Shown in pieces: positions 1 through 7,306 of a stretch of DNA of 17,751 nt. The notes below the pieces were generated by a model, which worked only from the letters and a program-made list of their open reading frames with translations, was not told the DNA's origin and made no database searches. Every line of letters begins with the position of its first letter. Position 1 is the stretch's first letter. The DNA is from Patescibacteria group bacterium. Lineage in GTDB: Bacteria; Patescibacteriota; Microgenomatia; Daviesbacterales; UBA10151. Location: NCBI GenBank assembly GCA_018816815.1, contig JAHIVD010000083.1:1-17751 (forward strand), read 5' to 3'. Position numbers and translations under genes: made by a program.

Positions 1-915
1 AAAATGAGAGTGAGTCTGATTCTTTTGGCAACACTTGCGATTTTACCTCAATCTATTGCCTTTACTTTTGATGCAATTTTCGTTGCAATTCAAAAATTGC
101 AGTTTTCTGCCATTGCTCTTTTTATATCCGGTTTAATAACTACCCTGGTAGGTTTAATCCTAATTGAAAACGGTTTTGGTGTTTGGGGTGCAGTGAATGC
201 TTTGATTGTTGGACAAGTTATTTATGCAGTTGCCTTAACCTATCTCTTATATAAACAAGAGGGAATCTTTTTTTCGGCAATTAAGCTAAGTGTAATTAAA
301 GAAGCTCTGCTTGGGTCCCTGCCTTATGGTGTGCTTTCAGTGCTGGGACTACTGTATTTCAAGATAGACAGCATTTTGCTTTCTTACATCAAAGGAAATT
401 TTGAGGCAGGTATTTACGGAGCTGCTTTTAAATTCTTGGAAGCAATAACTTTTATCCCTTCGGCATTTTCACTGGCACTATTTCCTGTGCTTGCAAGAAC
501 ACATGAATTTTCCCCAAAAGATATTAGGAAATTGTATTTTAAATCACTGAAGGTAATGTTTATTTTGGGAGGATTAGCGCTTTTCGGATATATGTTGATT
601 TTGCCGGAGGTAATAAGAATATTTTTGCCGAATTATTTATCATCAATTACAGTAATTAAAATTCTGTCTTTATCAATTCCATTTATGTTCGTTCATGTAC
701 CTGCTGTAATAGTACTTTTGTCAACGGATAAATACCTTAAAGAAGTTCTCGCGCTCTCTGTTTTTGCAGTTGCATTTAATATAATTGCTAATTTAATATA
801 CATACCGCAATATGGCTTTATTGCAGCTTCTTGGGTAACTGTTGCTTCTGAAGTATTATCTTTTAGTATTTTCTTTATATTTGTAAAAGATAGGATTTTG
901 GATAAATTAGATTAA
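1..915 (+). CDS. Wzx/RfbX-type oligosaccharide flippase, C-terminal part (5' end outside window)
   Basis: An integral membrane protein of the polysaccharide flippase (MOP/Wzx) superfamily, which moves lipid-linked oligosaccharides across the cytoplasmic membrane. About 304 residues are visible. The frame is open to the window edge and the family is usually 420-500 residues, so the ATG at position 4 is probably internal. The sequence is a chain of hydrophobic helices. A loop containing YFKIDSILLSYI, followed by AGIYGAAFKFLEA and a segment ending FPVLARTHE, matches the usual mid-protein pattern of Wzx proteins (membrane helix with Asp, GxYxxAxK-like turn). The stop TAA shares one base with the ATG of the next gene (TAATG), so the two are translationally coupled. 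Neighbouring methyltransferase and glycosyltransferase genes fit a glycan export role. The substrate cannot be inferred. Confidence 0.85.
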   Translation, partial: KMRVSLILLATLAILPQSIAFTFDAIFVAIQKLQFSAIALFISGLITTLVGLILIENGFGVWGAVNALIVGQVIYAVALTYLLYKQEGIFFSAIKLSVIKEALLGSLPYGVLSVLGLLYFKIDSILLSYIKGNFEAGIYGAAFKFLEAITFIPSAFSLALFPVLARTHEFSPKDIRKLYFKSLKVMFILGGLALFGYMLILPEVIRIFLPNYLSSITVIKILSLSIPFMFVHVPAVIVLLSTDKYLKEVLALSVFAVAFNIIANLIYIPQYGFIAASWVTVASEVLSFSIFFIFVKDRILDKLD

Positions 916-1658
916 TGAATGTTTACGAACAGATTTTCAAAAAATATGGTTTATCCCTTACCCAGCAGGAAATTTTAAGATTAGCAGGAGAAAATAGGAA
1001 CGGAGGAAATAAGCACGGAGAAAATAGGCAAGAAGCTTGCCTGCGTAATAAAACTGTTTTAGAAATAGGGTCTTCTTCCGGTTACATGACAAGAGCTTTT
1101 TTGGAGAATAAGTGTATTGTAGATGTTGTTGAGTTTGATCAAAAAGCGGTTGCTAAATTGCCAAAAGGTGTCAGACGTATATTTAATTTATCAATAGAAG
1201 ATAACAAGGTTTATAGTGCCTTAACAGATTATGATTTTGTGATTATGGCTGATGTTTTAGAACACTTGATAAATCCAGGAAAAGTATTAAAAAAACTGCT
1301 GAAGGTAGCTTCTTTTGATACTAAGTTGTTGATCTCACTGCCAAACATTGCTTGCTGGGCAATGAGGAAGCAGCTTTTTTTCAAAGGGGATTTTAAGTAT
1401 AAGACAAGTGGTGTTTTAGATAAGACGCATCTGCATTTTTATACTGTTAACACTTTGCCGCAGCTGCTGAAAGTTAGTGGTTGGAAAGTTGATAAAATTA
1501 TTGGCACGGTTACCCGTTTACCCCTGGAGGGTTTAATCAGCAGGATACCGATACTGGGATGGATTTTCCGAAAGAGCATTTATAACAAATTTGTTGATAG
1601 ATTTAAAAACCTATCCTACTCACATTTTTTAGTTGTGGCTTCAAAAAAACATGAATAA
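915..1658 (+). CDS. Class I SAM-dependent methyltransferase
   Basis: A 247-residue class I methyltransferase, probably acting on a sugar or lipid-linked glycan in the cytoplasm. Motif I is VLEIGSSSG at residues 48-56, the acidic end of strand 2 is in VVEFD (71-75), and the post-motif region DFVIMADVLEHL is at 107-118, as in Methyltransf_11/23-type proteins. Residues 24-39, just before motif I, hold a three-fold imperfect pentapeptide (GENRN, GGNKH, GENRQ) encoded by a 15-bp tandem repeat, which looks like a local expansion. The start ATG overlaps the flippase stop by one base and the end overlaps the next gene by 8 nt, so this is the middle gene of a tight operon. No clear Shine-Dalgarno site precedes it. 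The methyl acceptor is unknown. Confidence 0.85.
   Translation: MNVYEQIFKKYGLSLTQQEILRLAGENRNGGNKHGENRQEACLRNKTVLEIGSSSGYMTRAFLENKCIVDVVEFDQKAVAKLPKGVRRIFNLSIEDNKVYSALTDYDFVIMADVLEHLINPGKVLKKLLKVASFDTKLLISLPNIACWAMRKQLFFKGDFKYKTSGVLDKTHLHFYTVNTLPQLLKVSGWKVDKIIGTVTRLPLEGLISRIPILGWIFRKSIYNKFVDRFKNLSYSHFLVVASKKHE
987..1031 (+). repeat. Three-copy 15-bp tandem repeat inside the methyltransferase gene
   Basis: Three imperfect 15-bp units run end to end at 987-1001, 1002-1016 and 1017-1031. The first is GGAGAAAATAGGAAC and the others differ at a few positions. The period is a multiple of three, so the frame is kept and the repeat adds the pentapeptides GENRN, GGNKH and GENRQ ahead of the SAM-binding motif. 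Confidence 0.8.
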
Positions 1659-2634
1659 ACAGGTTAGCTCTTCAATAATTATTCCCAACTGGAACGGGGA
1701 AGATCTTTTGGGAGATTGTTTGAAATCACTTTCCGGACAAACTTTTAAGGATTTTGAAATAATTTTAGTTGATAATGGATCAAGCGATAATTCCTTGGAT
1801 TTTGTAAAGGAAAATTTTCCTGAAATAAGAATAATTAAATTAGAAAAGAATTTTGGTTTTGCCAGGGCTATAAATGAAGGAGTAAAAGCATCCAGTGCTG
1901 AGTACGTAATATTTTTAAACAATGATACAGAGGTTGATAAAGAATGGTTGCAGAATTTAATTGATTGCGCCGGAGAATACCCCAAGGTAATTTCTGTTAA
2001 TTCAAAACTACTAAATTTTTATGACAGAAAGAAACTAGACGGGATAGGGATTTTGATTAATGAAGTAGGTCAGGCCAGGTCTATTGGATGGCAGGAAAAA
2101 GATCAGGGACAGTTTGACAGGGAGCAGTATATATTTGGAGCAACAGGCGGCGCATCACTTTTTAAAAGGGAAGATTTTATTAAAGTAGGCTGGTTTGATG
2201 AAAAATACTTCATGTATTCAGAAGAAGTTGATTTTGCTTTTAGGGCTCAGTTTAAAGGATATAGATCAATTTCCTGCCCCGGGGCAGTGGTATATCACAA
2301 ACACAAGGCTTCAGCCTTGAAAAAACCGCAATATATTGAATATTGGCAATTCCGCAACATGACTCAGACAATTATTAAAGATTTCCCAACTGCTGTTTTG
2401 CTGAAAAAATGGAGGTGGTTGAAAATTATTCTGGTACACATCAACACTATTTTTTATCAAATAAAAAATGGATTCTGGTGGGCACCATTTATGGCAGACC
2501 TTTGGCTTTTACTGCATTTGCCCCGCCTTATCCAGGAAAGAAAAAAAATCCAGGCAAGTAAAAAAGTAACAGATGAATATATTGAAAGCTTCCTGAAAGA
2601 AAAAAAGGCTACATTTTGGGGGCTGCGTAAATAA
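1651..2634 (+). CDS. GT2 family glycosyltransferase (rhamnosyltransferase-like)
   Basis: A 327-residue family 2 glycosyltransferase with a GT-A fold, transferring a nucleotide-activated sugar to a growing lipid-linked chain at the inner face of the membrane. Visible motifs are SIIIPNWNGE at the N-terminus, VDNGSSDNS (residues 40-48) for nucleotide binding, NNDTEVD (90-96) as the DXD equivalent, and YSEEVDFAFRAQ (189-200) as the ED/catalytic-base region, followed by a conserved YHKHKAS. The ATG at 1651 is chosen over an in-frame TTG at 1633 because it begins the canonical first strand and overlaps the methyltransferase stop by only 8 nt. Last gene of the + strand operon; the sugar donor is not predictable. 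The overall look is like WcaA and rhamnosyltransferases. Confidence 0.9.
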   Translation: MNKQVSSSIIIPNWNGEDLLGDCLKSLSGQTFKDFEIILVDNGSSDNSLDFVKENFPEIRIIKLEKNFGFARAINEGVKASSAEYVIFLNNDTEVDKEWLQNLIDCAGEYPKVISVNSKLLNFYDRKKLDGIGILINEVGQARSIGWQEKDQGQFDREQYIFGATGGASLFKREDFIKVGWFDEKYFMYSEEVDFAFRAQFKGYRSISCPGAVVYHKHKASALKKPQYIEYWQFRNMTQTIIKDFPTAVLLKKWRWLKIILVHINTIFYQIKNGFWWAPFMADLWLLLHLPRLIQERKKIQASKKVTDEYIESFLKEKKATFWGLRK

Positions 2635-2643
2635 ATTGGCAAA

Positions 2644-2660
2644 AAAGAACTTAGTTCTTT
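2644..2660 (-). terminator. Intrinsic terminator for the minus-strand methyltransferase/ligase transcript
   Basis: A perfect 7-bp stem (AAAGAAC / GTTCTTT) with a 3-nt loop; read on the minus strand it is followed by further Ts, giving six Ts in all. The loop is exactly the TAA stop codon of the minus-strand gene. On the + strand the stem has no following T-run, so it best serves the minus-strand transcript, although it sits between two convergent genes. Confidence 0.65.
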
Positions 2661-3331
2661 GATCCTAAAACAAATACTTGATTTTTCCTGCCGTTTAGTT
2701 TGCCGCCCGATACATTATAAAAACTTATACAATTAAAACCGGATTTTTTTAAAATCTTTTTCAATTCATGAAGCGTATAGCTTCTGATAGCCCATGGGTG
2801 ATTAAGCGGCGGCTCTGGCGGTCTATTTTTTGAATAAATTGATATCTGGAAGAATAATTTACCCTTACTCTTTAAGTGTTTAAAGGAATCTTTAATATAG
2901 TTTTTAAAAGTATCTCTTGATAGATGTTGGAAAACAATAATTGAGAAGATCAAATCAAATTGTATATTTTTTAAAGACGCAAGATTTCTTCCGTTTACAA
3001 CTAAAAAATCAACATTTGGTGCTTTTACGTATTTTTTAGCCAGAGATACCATTGAAGGAGCAATGTCTATACCTGTGCAGGACTTAACTTCCCTTACAAG
3101 GGAGCATTCCAGTCTTCCCACACCGCAGCCTATATCAAGCACCTCACTGTCTTTGTTGATCAGCTTAAGTTTTTTTAAAATTGCTACCAGTTGATTGCTT
3201 TCTCCGTATAACTGAGTTATTCCGGTAGTGTTTTCTACTACGCTATTTCATGGGTTAACTAATCCTGCAATATGCCAATAGATTTTTTGAGGAATGATGG
3301 AAGAAAGAATAAAATTGAGTTTTTTTAACAT
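2651..3331 (-). pseudogene. SAM-dependent methyltransferase interrupted by an in-frame TGA
   Basis: A class I methyltransferase. Motif I is VLDIGCGVGR, followed by GIDIAPSMV (acidic end of strand 2) and FDLIFSIIVFQHL. An uninterrupted frame could begin only near the motif, giving about 163 residues. Reading further upstream in the same frame recovers a normal N-terminus (MLKKLNFILSSIIPQKIYWH, then IAGLVNP) back to an ATG at 3331. The only interruption is a TGA at 3248-3250, between NP and NSVVENTTGITQLYGES. A single TGG to TGA change would explain it. Full length would be 226 residues. It lies 33 nt downstream of the O-antigen ligase-like gene on the same strand. It could be a real nonsense mutation, a consensus error, or, less likely, readthrough. 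Confidence 0.75.
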
Positions 3332-3364
3332 TTATTTACTTATTTTTTAAATAGTAAAGCAGAG

Positions 3365-4522
3365 TTATTTAACAGATTGACTGACATAACAAGTGCTTAT
3401 AATCATAATCCAGATAATGATAAAAGGATAGAATAAATTGTTAACAAAAAAAGAGTGAATAAGCAGTCCTGAAAGACCTGAGATTAGAATTAAATTTTTA
3501 CCTTTAGAAGATTTGATAAGAGTCCATAGGAAAAAAAGATAGGAAGTTAACCCTAAAATGCCGGTTGTAGCTAGTACAAATAGCAGGGAAGAGTCATTGG
3601 TGGAGGAGCCGCGGCTATCTAGAAATTGTTTATCCCCAAGGTCGTATTGTGCTATACCAAAGCGGTAGGTATTAAATCCTATTCCTAAGATAGGCGATTT
3701 TTGAAAAAGTTCCAGTCCTTGCTGCCATGTATTAAAACGGAATGAAGCAGACTGTGTTCTGTCAATGTTTCGGGGTACAGCAACTAGTTGAGTATAAACC
3801 CAGAATCCTGATAAAAGAACAGAGAAGAGCACAATTGTTGCAATTAACATTTTTTTTGATCTTTTAAGCGCGGAAAACGTCAGTCCGCTTATAAGAAACA
3901 TTCCGTAGCTGGATCTGGAAAAAGTAGTTAGAAGAGCTAAGTAAACTAAGATAAAATAAATATTCCGTTTTTTGCCTTTACCTGGATTTTTTAGCAGCAG
4001 TAGTAAAGTTAAGACAAAAAAGGCTCCGGAAAAATTTGGATCTAAAAAAGTAGAAACAGCTCTAAGAAAATGCGGATCCCAGCCAAATTCAGCCATAAAA
4101 CGAAGATCTGGAAAGATTATAAATTGCCCCAGTCCAAGAACAGCTAAACTAACACCTGATAAAAGCAGAATTTTATTGCTATTTTGTTTGACAAGGGGGA
4201 GCGCTTTTGAATAAATTAGCCAGCCAAAAAGAATGTAAATAGAAAATCTGACAATATAGAGAAAACTAATTAGAGTCTCCAGGGAATTTAAATGAAGTGG
4301 AGTTAAAATTAAAGATAATATGCATATAGCAATAAAGATTAAAGCACTGGTAATAAAAAGAGGTGGTTTAACTAATTTAAGTTTTGTTGAAAAAAGCCCC
4401 CAAATACAAAGGGTGGAAACTACCATATCAAGTATGGTTATTCCGCTGGTAGGGGAGATTGATAACTTGATTAATTGACCGTTTGTAATTGCCAGTGTTA
4501 ATATCCAGGAGAGAATATCCAT
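3365..4522 (-). CDS. O-antigen ligase / Wzy-like polymerase family membrane protein
   Basis: A 385-residue multi-pass protein with about 10-11 hydrophobic segments, typical of the Wzy_C / O-antigen ligase family (WaaL-like). These enzymes polymerise glycan units or transfer them to an acceptor on the outer face of the membrane. Supporting motifs are FSRSSYGM (residues 201-208, the conserved arginine-containing segment), a large periplasmic-type loop at about 245-310 ending in LGIGFNTY (279-286) and SSTNDSSLL, and a late histidine (H356). Ligase and polymerase cannot be told apart from sequence alone. The ATG at 4522 lies 2 nt from the ATG of the divergent gene at 4525, and a TATAAT sits 7 nt upstream, suggesting a leaderless transcript. 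The methyltransferase pseudogene follows in the same direction. Confidence 0.85.
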   Translation of the reverse strand: MDILSWILTLAITNGQLIKLSISPTSGITILDMVVSTLCIWGLFSTKLKLVKPPLFITSALIFIAICILSLILTPLHLNSLETLISFLYIVRFSIYILFGWLIYSKALPLVKQNSNKILLLSGVSLAVLGLGQFIIFPDLRFMAEFGWDPHFLRAVSTFLDPNFSGAFFVLTLLLLLKNPGKGKKRNIYFILVYLALLTTFSRSSYGMFLISGLTFSALKRSKKMLIATIVLFSVLLSGFWVYTQLVAVPRNIDRTQSASFRFNTWQQGLELFQKSPILGIGFNTYRFGIAQYDLGDKQFLDSRGSSTNDSSLLFVLATTGILGLTSYLFFLWTLIKSSKGKNLILISGLSGLLIHSFFVNNLFYPFIIIWIMIISTCYVSQSVK

Positions 4523-4524
4523 AA

Positions 4525-5586
4525 ATGAAATTATACCCTAATGTCAGCATAATATTTTGCATATGGGTATTGGCGGTTTTCAGCATTTTTTATCTTGGTT
4601 TTTCTTCAGTACCTCATGTTGACGATTCCTACTCAAATTTTTTAGTAAACCTGGGAAGTTGGGATGGCGGGCATTATTTGGGAATTGCTGAAACAGGTTA
4701 TAGTGAAAAATTCCAATATGCTTTTTTCCCACTGTATCCTGTGGCAATTAAAATCCTAAATTTGGTAACTCACAATTATTTATCGGCAGGTGTTTTGGTA
4801 AGCATGACTTCAACTTTTTTAGGATTGCATCTTTTGTATATTTTGGTAAAAAAAGATTTTGATAAAAAAATCGCTGAAAGAACTGTTTTAGCTTTTTTAT
4901 TTTTTCCAACATCCTTCTTTTTATTAACCGTTTACTCTGAGGGGTTATTCTTTTTTCTGGCTGTTTTGACGTTTTACTTTTTAAGACAAAAAAAATTATT
5001 TTGGGCAGTTGTCGCTGCAATTTTTGTTTCAGCCACAAGATTGGTTGGCTTGGCAGTAGCAGCAGGATTGATGATAGAGGTGATAGTGACTCAAGGGTTT
5101 AGCCGTAAGAATTGGTACATATTATTTGCGCCTTTAGGATTAGTGATTTATTGCATTTACCTTTATCAGCAAACAGGTGACCCGCTTTATTTTATAACTG
5201 CAGAAAATCATTGGCAAAGGATTATTGCTTTTCCGGGAGTGGGGTTTTGGGAAACTATCAGACAAATTACTGACGGCGGGTTTGTTAAGCCGAATATTAA
5301 TTTTTTTCGTGATTTAATTTTTGCAATTTTCGGAGTTGGTTTCACTATACGATCTTTTCGCTTTTTACCTATGTCTTTGGCAATATTTGCATTGGTGGCA
5401 GTGGTTATTCCGCTTTTTACTCCGACGCTTTCGTCTATGCCAAGGTTTTTACTGGTGGTATTTCCTCTTTTTATCGTGGCGGCTTTGATTAAAAATAGAT
5501 TTATCTCTTTTGCCTACCTGCTTTTTTCCGTCATGACACTCGGTTTGTTTGCGTCGCTTTTTATTAATGGTTACTGGGTTTCTTAA
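4525..5586 (+). CDS. PIG-V-like mannosyltransferase (GT-C glycosyltransferase)
   Basis: A 353-residue multi-pass GT-C enzyme resembling the GPI mannosyltransferase 2 (PIG-V) family and its bacterial relatives, which use polyprenyl-phosphate sugars on the outer face of the membrane. The signature WDGGHYLGIAETGY (46-59) with an acidic residue after W, followed by AFFPLYP (66-72), is typical of this family. At least eight hydrophobic segments follow. A possible Shine-Dalgarno, AGGAGAG at 4507-4513, lies 11 nt before the ATG but inside the start of the opposing gene. The divergent starts leave only 2 nt between them, so any promoter must lie within the neighbour. Sugar and acceptor are unknown; association with the glycan locus suggests glycan or glycolipid synthesis. 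Confidence 0.8.
   Translation: MKLYPNVSIIFCIWVLAVFSIFYLGFSSVPHVDDSYSNFLVNLGSWDGGHYLGIAETGYSEKFQYAFFPLYPVAIKILNLVTHNYLSAGVLVSMTSTFLGLHLLYILVKKDFDKKIAERTVLAFLFFPTSFFLLTVYSEGLFFFLAVLTFYFLRQKKLFWAVVAAIFVSATRLVGLAVAAGLMIEVIVTQGFSRKNWYILFAPLGLVIYCIYLYQQTGDPLYFITAENHWQRIIAFPGVGFWETIRQITDGGFVKPNINFFRDLIFAIFGVGFTIRSFRFLPMSLAIFALVAVVIPLFTPTLSSMPRFLLVVFPLFIVAALIKNRFISFAYLLFSVMTLGLFASLFINGYWVS
4530..4535 (-). promoter_or_regulatory. -10 element (TATAAT) of the ligase-like gene, leaderless geometry
   Basis: A perfect TATAAT on the minus strand ends 7 nt before the ATG at 4522, so transcription would start at or within a base or two of the start codon. No convincing -35 is seen. The element lies inside the first codons of the divergent + strand gene. 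Confidence 0.5.
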
Positions 5587-5689
5587 GGATTAATAGATCA
5601 TTTCTATTGATTATCAAAAGGCTATTACTTAATTGAAGATTAAAGAATTAGTCAGCTTGCTAGATATTAATTGGCAGATATTATGTTCC

Positions 5690-6445
5690 TTATTCGCTTT
5701 CTTCAGAGCTCTCCTCAGCAGCATAATTGACTGTTCTTTGAATCTCGCTGATATTTAAAGCAGAATCCTGTGCTTTTATGAAAATGGTATTATCACCGTC
5801 GTTTAAGGGTTGATCTATACTGAAACTTCCGTCACCATTAACAATTGCCTGCATATTATTGACAAAAACTTTTGCACCTGGCTCGGTTTTTCCTGAAACT
5901 TTTACTTTTTTGTCACCGCCTTGAATTTTCCTATTGTTTTCCGGCTCGCTTACTATAAGAGATGGTTTTTCACTGTCAAAAATTAATTTGATGGTTTTTG
6001 ATGGCAGGCTTTCTTTGTCCTTCTCATCTAAAGTAGTGCCGTAGATGTTATTTCTGCCAAGGTATAAAGCCACGTTTTCAAAAGTAAAGCTGCCATCACT
6101 TGAGACATCAACAGTTTCCAGCGGTTCATCATCAAGGTAGAGTCTGACTCGGGAATTGGGGCTTGCAAAGCCGTGAATATCGATTTCAGCGGAATTTGTG
6201 GCCTCATAGGGAATATTTAAAACCGGCGGAGCAAGAGAAGAATTTTGAGTTGATTTAGGAGTCATTACTTTAGGAGGTTCAATCATATCTTTAACAACTC
6301 CAATACCTCCTATGAAGTATGGCAAAACCCAGTTTATAGTGGCATAGATTAAAAATATGATGATAATCAGAGTAAAGATAAAACCTCTTCTGCTTTTACG
6401 GGCATATTTTCTGCTTGATCTCCTGGAGCGGTATTTGCGACTCAT
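5690..6445 (-). CDS. Single-pass membrane protein with Ig-like repeats
   Basis: A 251-residue protein of unknown function. It begins with a very basic cytoplasmic stretch (about half Arg/Lys in the first 20 residues), then one membrane helix at about 23-44, a short linker, and an extracytoplasmic part with two Ig-like beta domains. These are at about 75-160 (starting VLNIPYEATNSAEIDIHGFA) and 165-242 (starting PSLIVSEPENNRKI). The repeats have the G-x-a-x-P-x-S/A-x-V, then D-G-S-F pattern of bacterial Ig-like/glucodextranase-B-type domains, seen twice as SSDGSFTF and NGDGSFSI. The tail is acidic (EESSEESE). It probably displays a binding or structural domain at the cell surface. The promoter carries two tandem TATACT boxes, the nearer one 7 nt from the ATG. 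Confidence 0.75.
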   Translation of the reverse strand: MSRKYRSRRSSRKYARKSRRGFIFTLIIIIFLIYATINWVLPYFIGGIGVVKDMIEPPKVMTPKSTQNSSLAPPVLNIPYEATNSAEIDIHGFASPNSRVRLYLDDEPLETVDVSSDGSFTFENVALYLGRNNIYGTTLDEKDKESLPSKTIKLIFDSEKPSLIVSEPENNRKIQGGDKKVKVSGKTEPGAKVFVNNMQAIVNGDGSFSIDQPLNDGDNTIFIKAQDSALNISEIQRTVNYAAEESSEESE

Positions 6446-6450
6446 ACTAA

Positions 6451-6481
6451 AGAGTATATCAAATCAGAGTATATCAAAATC
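6451..6481 (-). promoter_or_regulatory. Tandemly duplicated 15-bp promoter segment with two TATACT boxes
   Basis: AGAGTATATCAAATC at 6451-6465 is repeated directly at 6466-6481 with one extra A. On the minus strand each copy carries TATACT (6453-6458 and 6468-6473). The nearer one ends 7 nt before the ATG at 6445, giving a leaderless arrangement for the Ig-like protein gene. Confidence 0.5.
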
Positions 6482-6490
6482 CGGTAAAAC

Positions 6491-6499
6491 TGGTAAAAT
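6491..6499 (+). promoter_or_regulatory. Extended -10 promoter of tRNA-Gly
   Basis: TGGTAAAAT is an extended -10 (TGn plus TAAAAT) ending 12 nt before the tRNA. The same nine bases stand at 13219-13227, ahead of tRNA-Thr. No clear -35 is seen. Confidence 0.5.
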
Positions 6500-6511
6500 A
6501 TATGAGAAATT

Positions 6512-6583
6512 GCGGTGGTAGTTCAGTGGTAGAATGTCTCCTTCCCAAGGAGAAGGTCAGGGGTTCAAATCCCCTCCACCGCT
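6512..6583 (+). tRNA. tRNA-Gly (anticodon CCC)
   Basis: A full cloverleaf can be folded by eye. The acceptor stem is GCGGTGG / CCACCGC with discriminator T, the D arm contains AGTGGTA, the anticodon stem is TCTCC / GGAGA around loop TTCCCAA (anticodon CCC at 6544-6546), and the T arm is AGGGG / CCCCT with the canonical loop TTCAAAT. CCA is not encoded. The anticodon reads GGG codons. Confidence 0.97.
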
Positions 6584-6659
6584 CCCATTCCGAAAACCTG
6601 CTCATTCTAAGCGATTTGCACCATTACCAGTTCATGTTTTCGTCCTCCACTTTTTTATT

Positions 6660-6886
6660 GCTATTGCAAAGAATATTTCCCAATGAGTTAAATGTGGTTG
6701 GAAAACTTAAAAATACCATTGGATCAAGTAAAGATCCAGTTCTTCTTCAAGCAATCTAATTTCTCTATATAACAGAAAGTTCCAAAAGCGATTGTAACTT
6801 CCAGGGGATCTTCGGCTTTTAGGTTGTCGTTCAGACCAGAGGAGTCCGGAAAGTTGCAGGCTGGATATAAAAACCCCAAGTGTCAT
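6660..6886 (-). pseudogene. Possible relic of an integrase-core (IS481/IS3-like) transposase C-terminus
   Basis: A minus-strand frame (open 6707-6946, ATG at 6886) translates to a segment with ERQPKS, then SYNRFWNFL, then LEEELDLYLIQWYF, and after a TAA at 6707-6709 continues with VFQPHLTH. The order and spacing resemble the end of rve-type transposases (RPKSPxDNxxxERFNRTL, then a helix, WYN, RPHxxL). The stop codon, missing residues and no inverted repeats argue for a decayed relic if the reading is right. It could also be chance. Confidence 0.28.
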
Positions 6887-7060
6887 CGTAATTCTACTGA
6901 AAGACAGATCAGATATAATTGATTTATTTAAAAATCCTAGTATGCACTAAAAGCTTTAAAAAAATTACTCCCAATTTTGTTTCCGAATCCTTGGTTAGAG
7001 TAAGCATGATAAAATTATAAAGAATAAAAATGGACAGATTGAGAAAATAGATATATAAAA

Positions 7061-7092
7061 AGTATATACGCAGTAAATATCGAGTATATACT
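7061..7092. repeat. Two AGTATATAC palindromes 22 bp apart
   Basis: AGTATATACG at 7061-7070 and the perfect palindrome AGTATATACT at 7083-7092 are spaced exactly 22 bp (two helical turns). They lie downstream of the Fic operon with no gene start nearby. They could be protein-binding sites or an AT-rich terminator-like element. Confidence 0.35.
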
Positions 7093-7120
7093 CTTTCCTA
7101 TCATGGCAAGTAGCAGAATT

Positions 7121-7306
7121 TTAAGTCTCCAATATCCCTATATGTTTACCTAACCCATATTTGGTGTGGGTAAAAAGAAAATCTACAGCATTATTAATTG
7201 TATAAGGAGTTCCAAACGGGCGGGCAATACTCTTAGCGGCATAAAACCAAAAGCATCGGTGACAATCAAAAAATAATTTTAGCTTTGATCTGGACAGCTT
7301 AATCAT
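7121..7306 (-). CDS. Short PD-(D/E)XK nuclease-like ORF, probably a truncated remnant
   Basis: Only 61 residues. The N-terminus LSRSKLKLFFDCHRCFWF, followed by IARPFGTPYTINNAVDFL, resembles the start of PD-(D/E)XK/Cas4-RecB-like nucleases (S-x-S-x-L-x-x-F-x-x-C-x-R). Those proteins run to 200 residues or more and carry their catalytic residues after this point. The frame ends in TAA at 7121 and the DNA beyond does not continue the similarity in the same frame. The ATG overlaps the Fic stop (ATGA), so the ORF is translationally coupled to the Fic gene. It is most likely the surviving 5' end of a gene whose remainder was lost; without a catalytic core no enzyme activity is expected. Confidence 0.5.
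   Translation of the reverse strand: MIKLSRSKLKLFFDCHRCFWFYAAKSIARPFGTPYTINNAVDFLFTHTKYGLGKHIGILET

Larger units (their letters stand above)
6584..7120. other. Gene-poor stretch after tRNA-Gly
   Basis: About 540 bases without a convincing intact gene. On the minus strand, 6660-6886 reads as a possible eroded transposase tail (separate entry). The last third (7000-7120) is strongly AT-rich and holds two AGTATATAC-type palindromes. A short + strand frame runs through the tRNA and on to 6759, but it is only a shadow of the tRNA plus relic DNA. Confidence 0.6.

Noticed and set aside
3248..3250. Alternative genetic code with TGA as a sense codon
   Set aside because: TGA ends the Fic 1 gene exactly where the protein should end, and no other gene here has internal TGA codons in conserved positions.
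6502..6759. A + strand open frame of 85 codons through tRNA-Gly
   Set aside because: Its first third is the tRNA itself and the rest shows no family resemblance on this strand.
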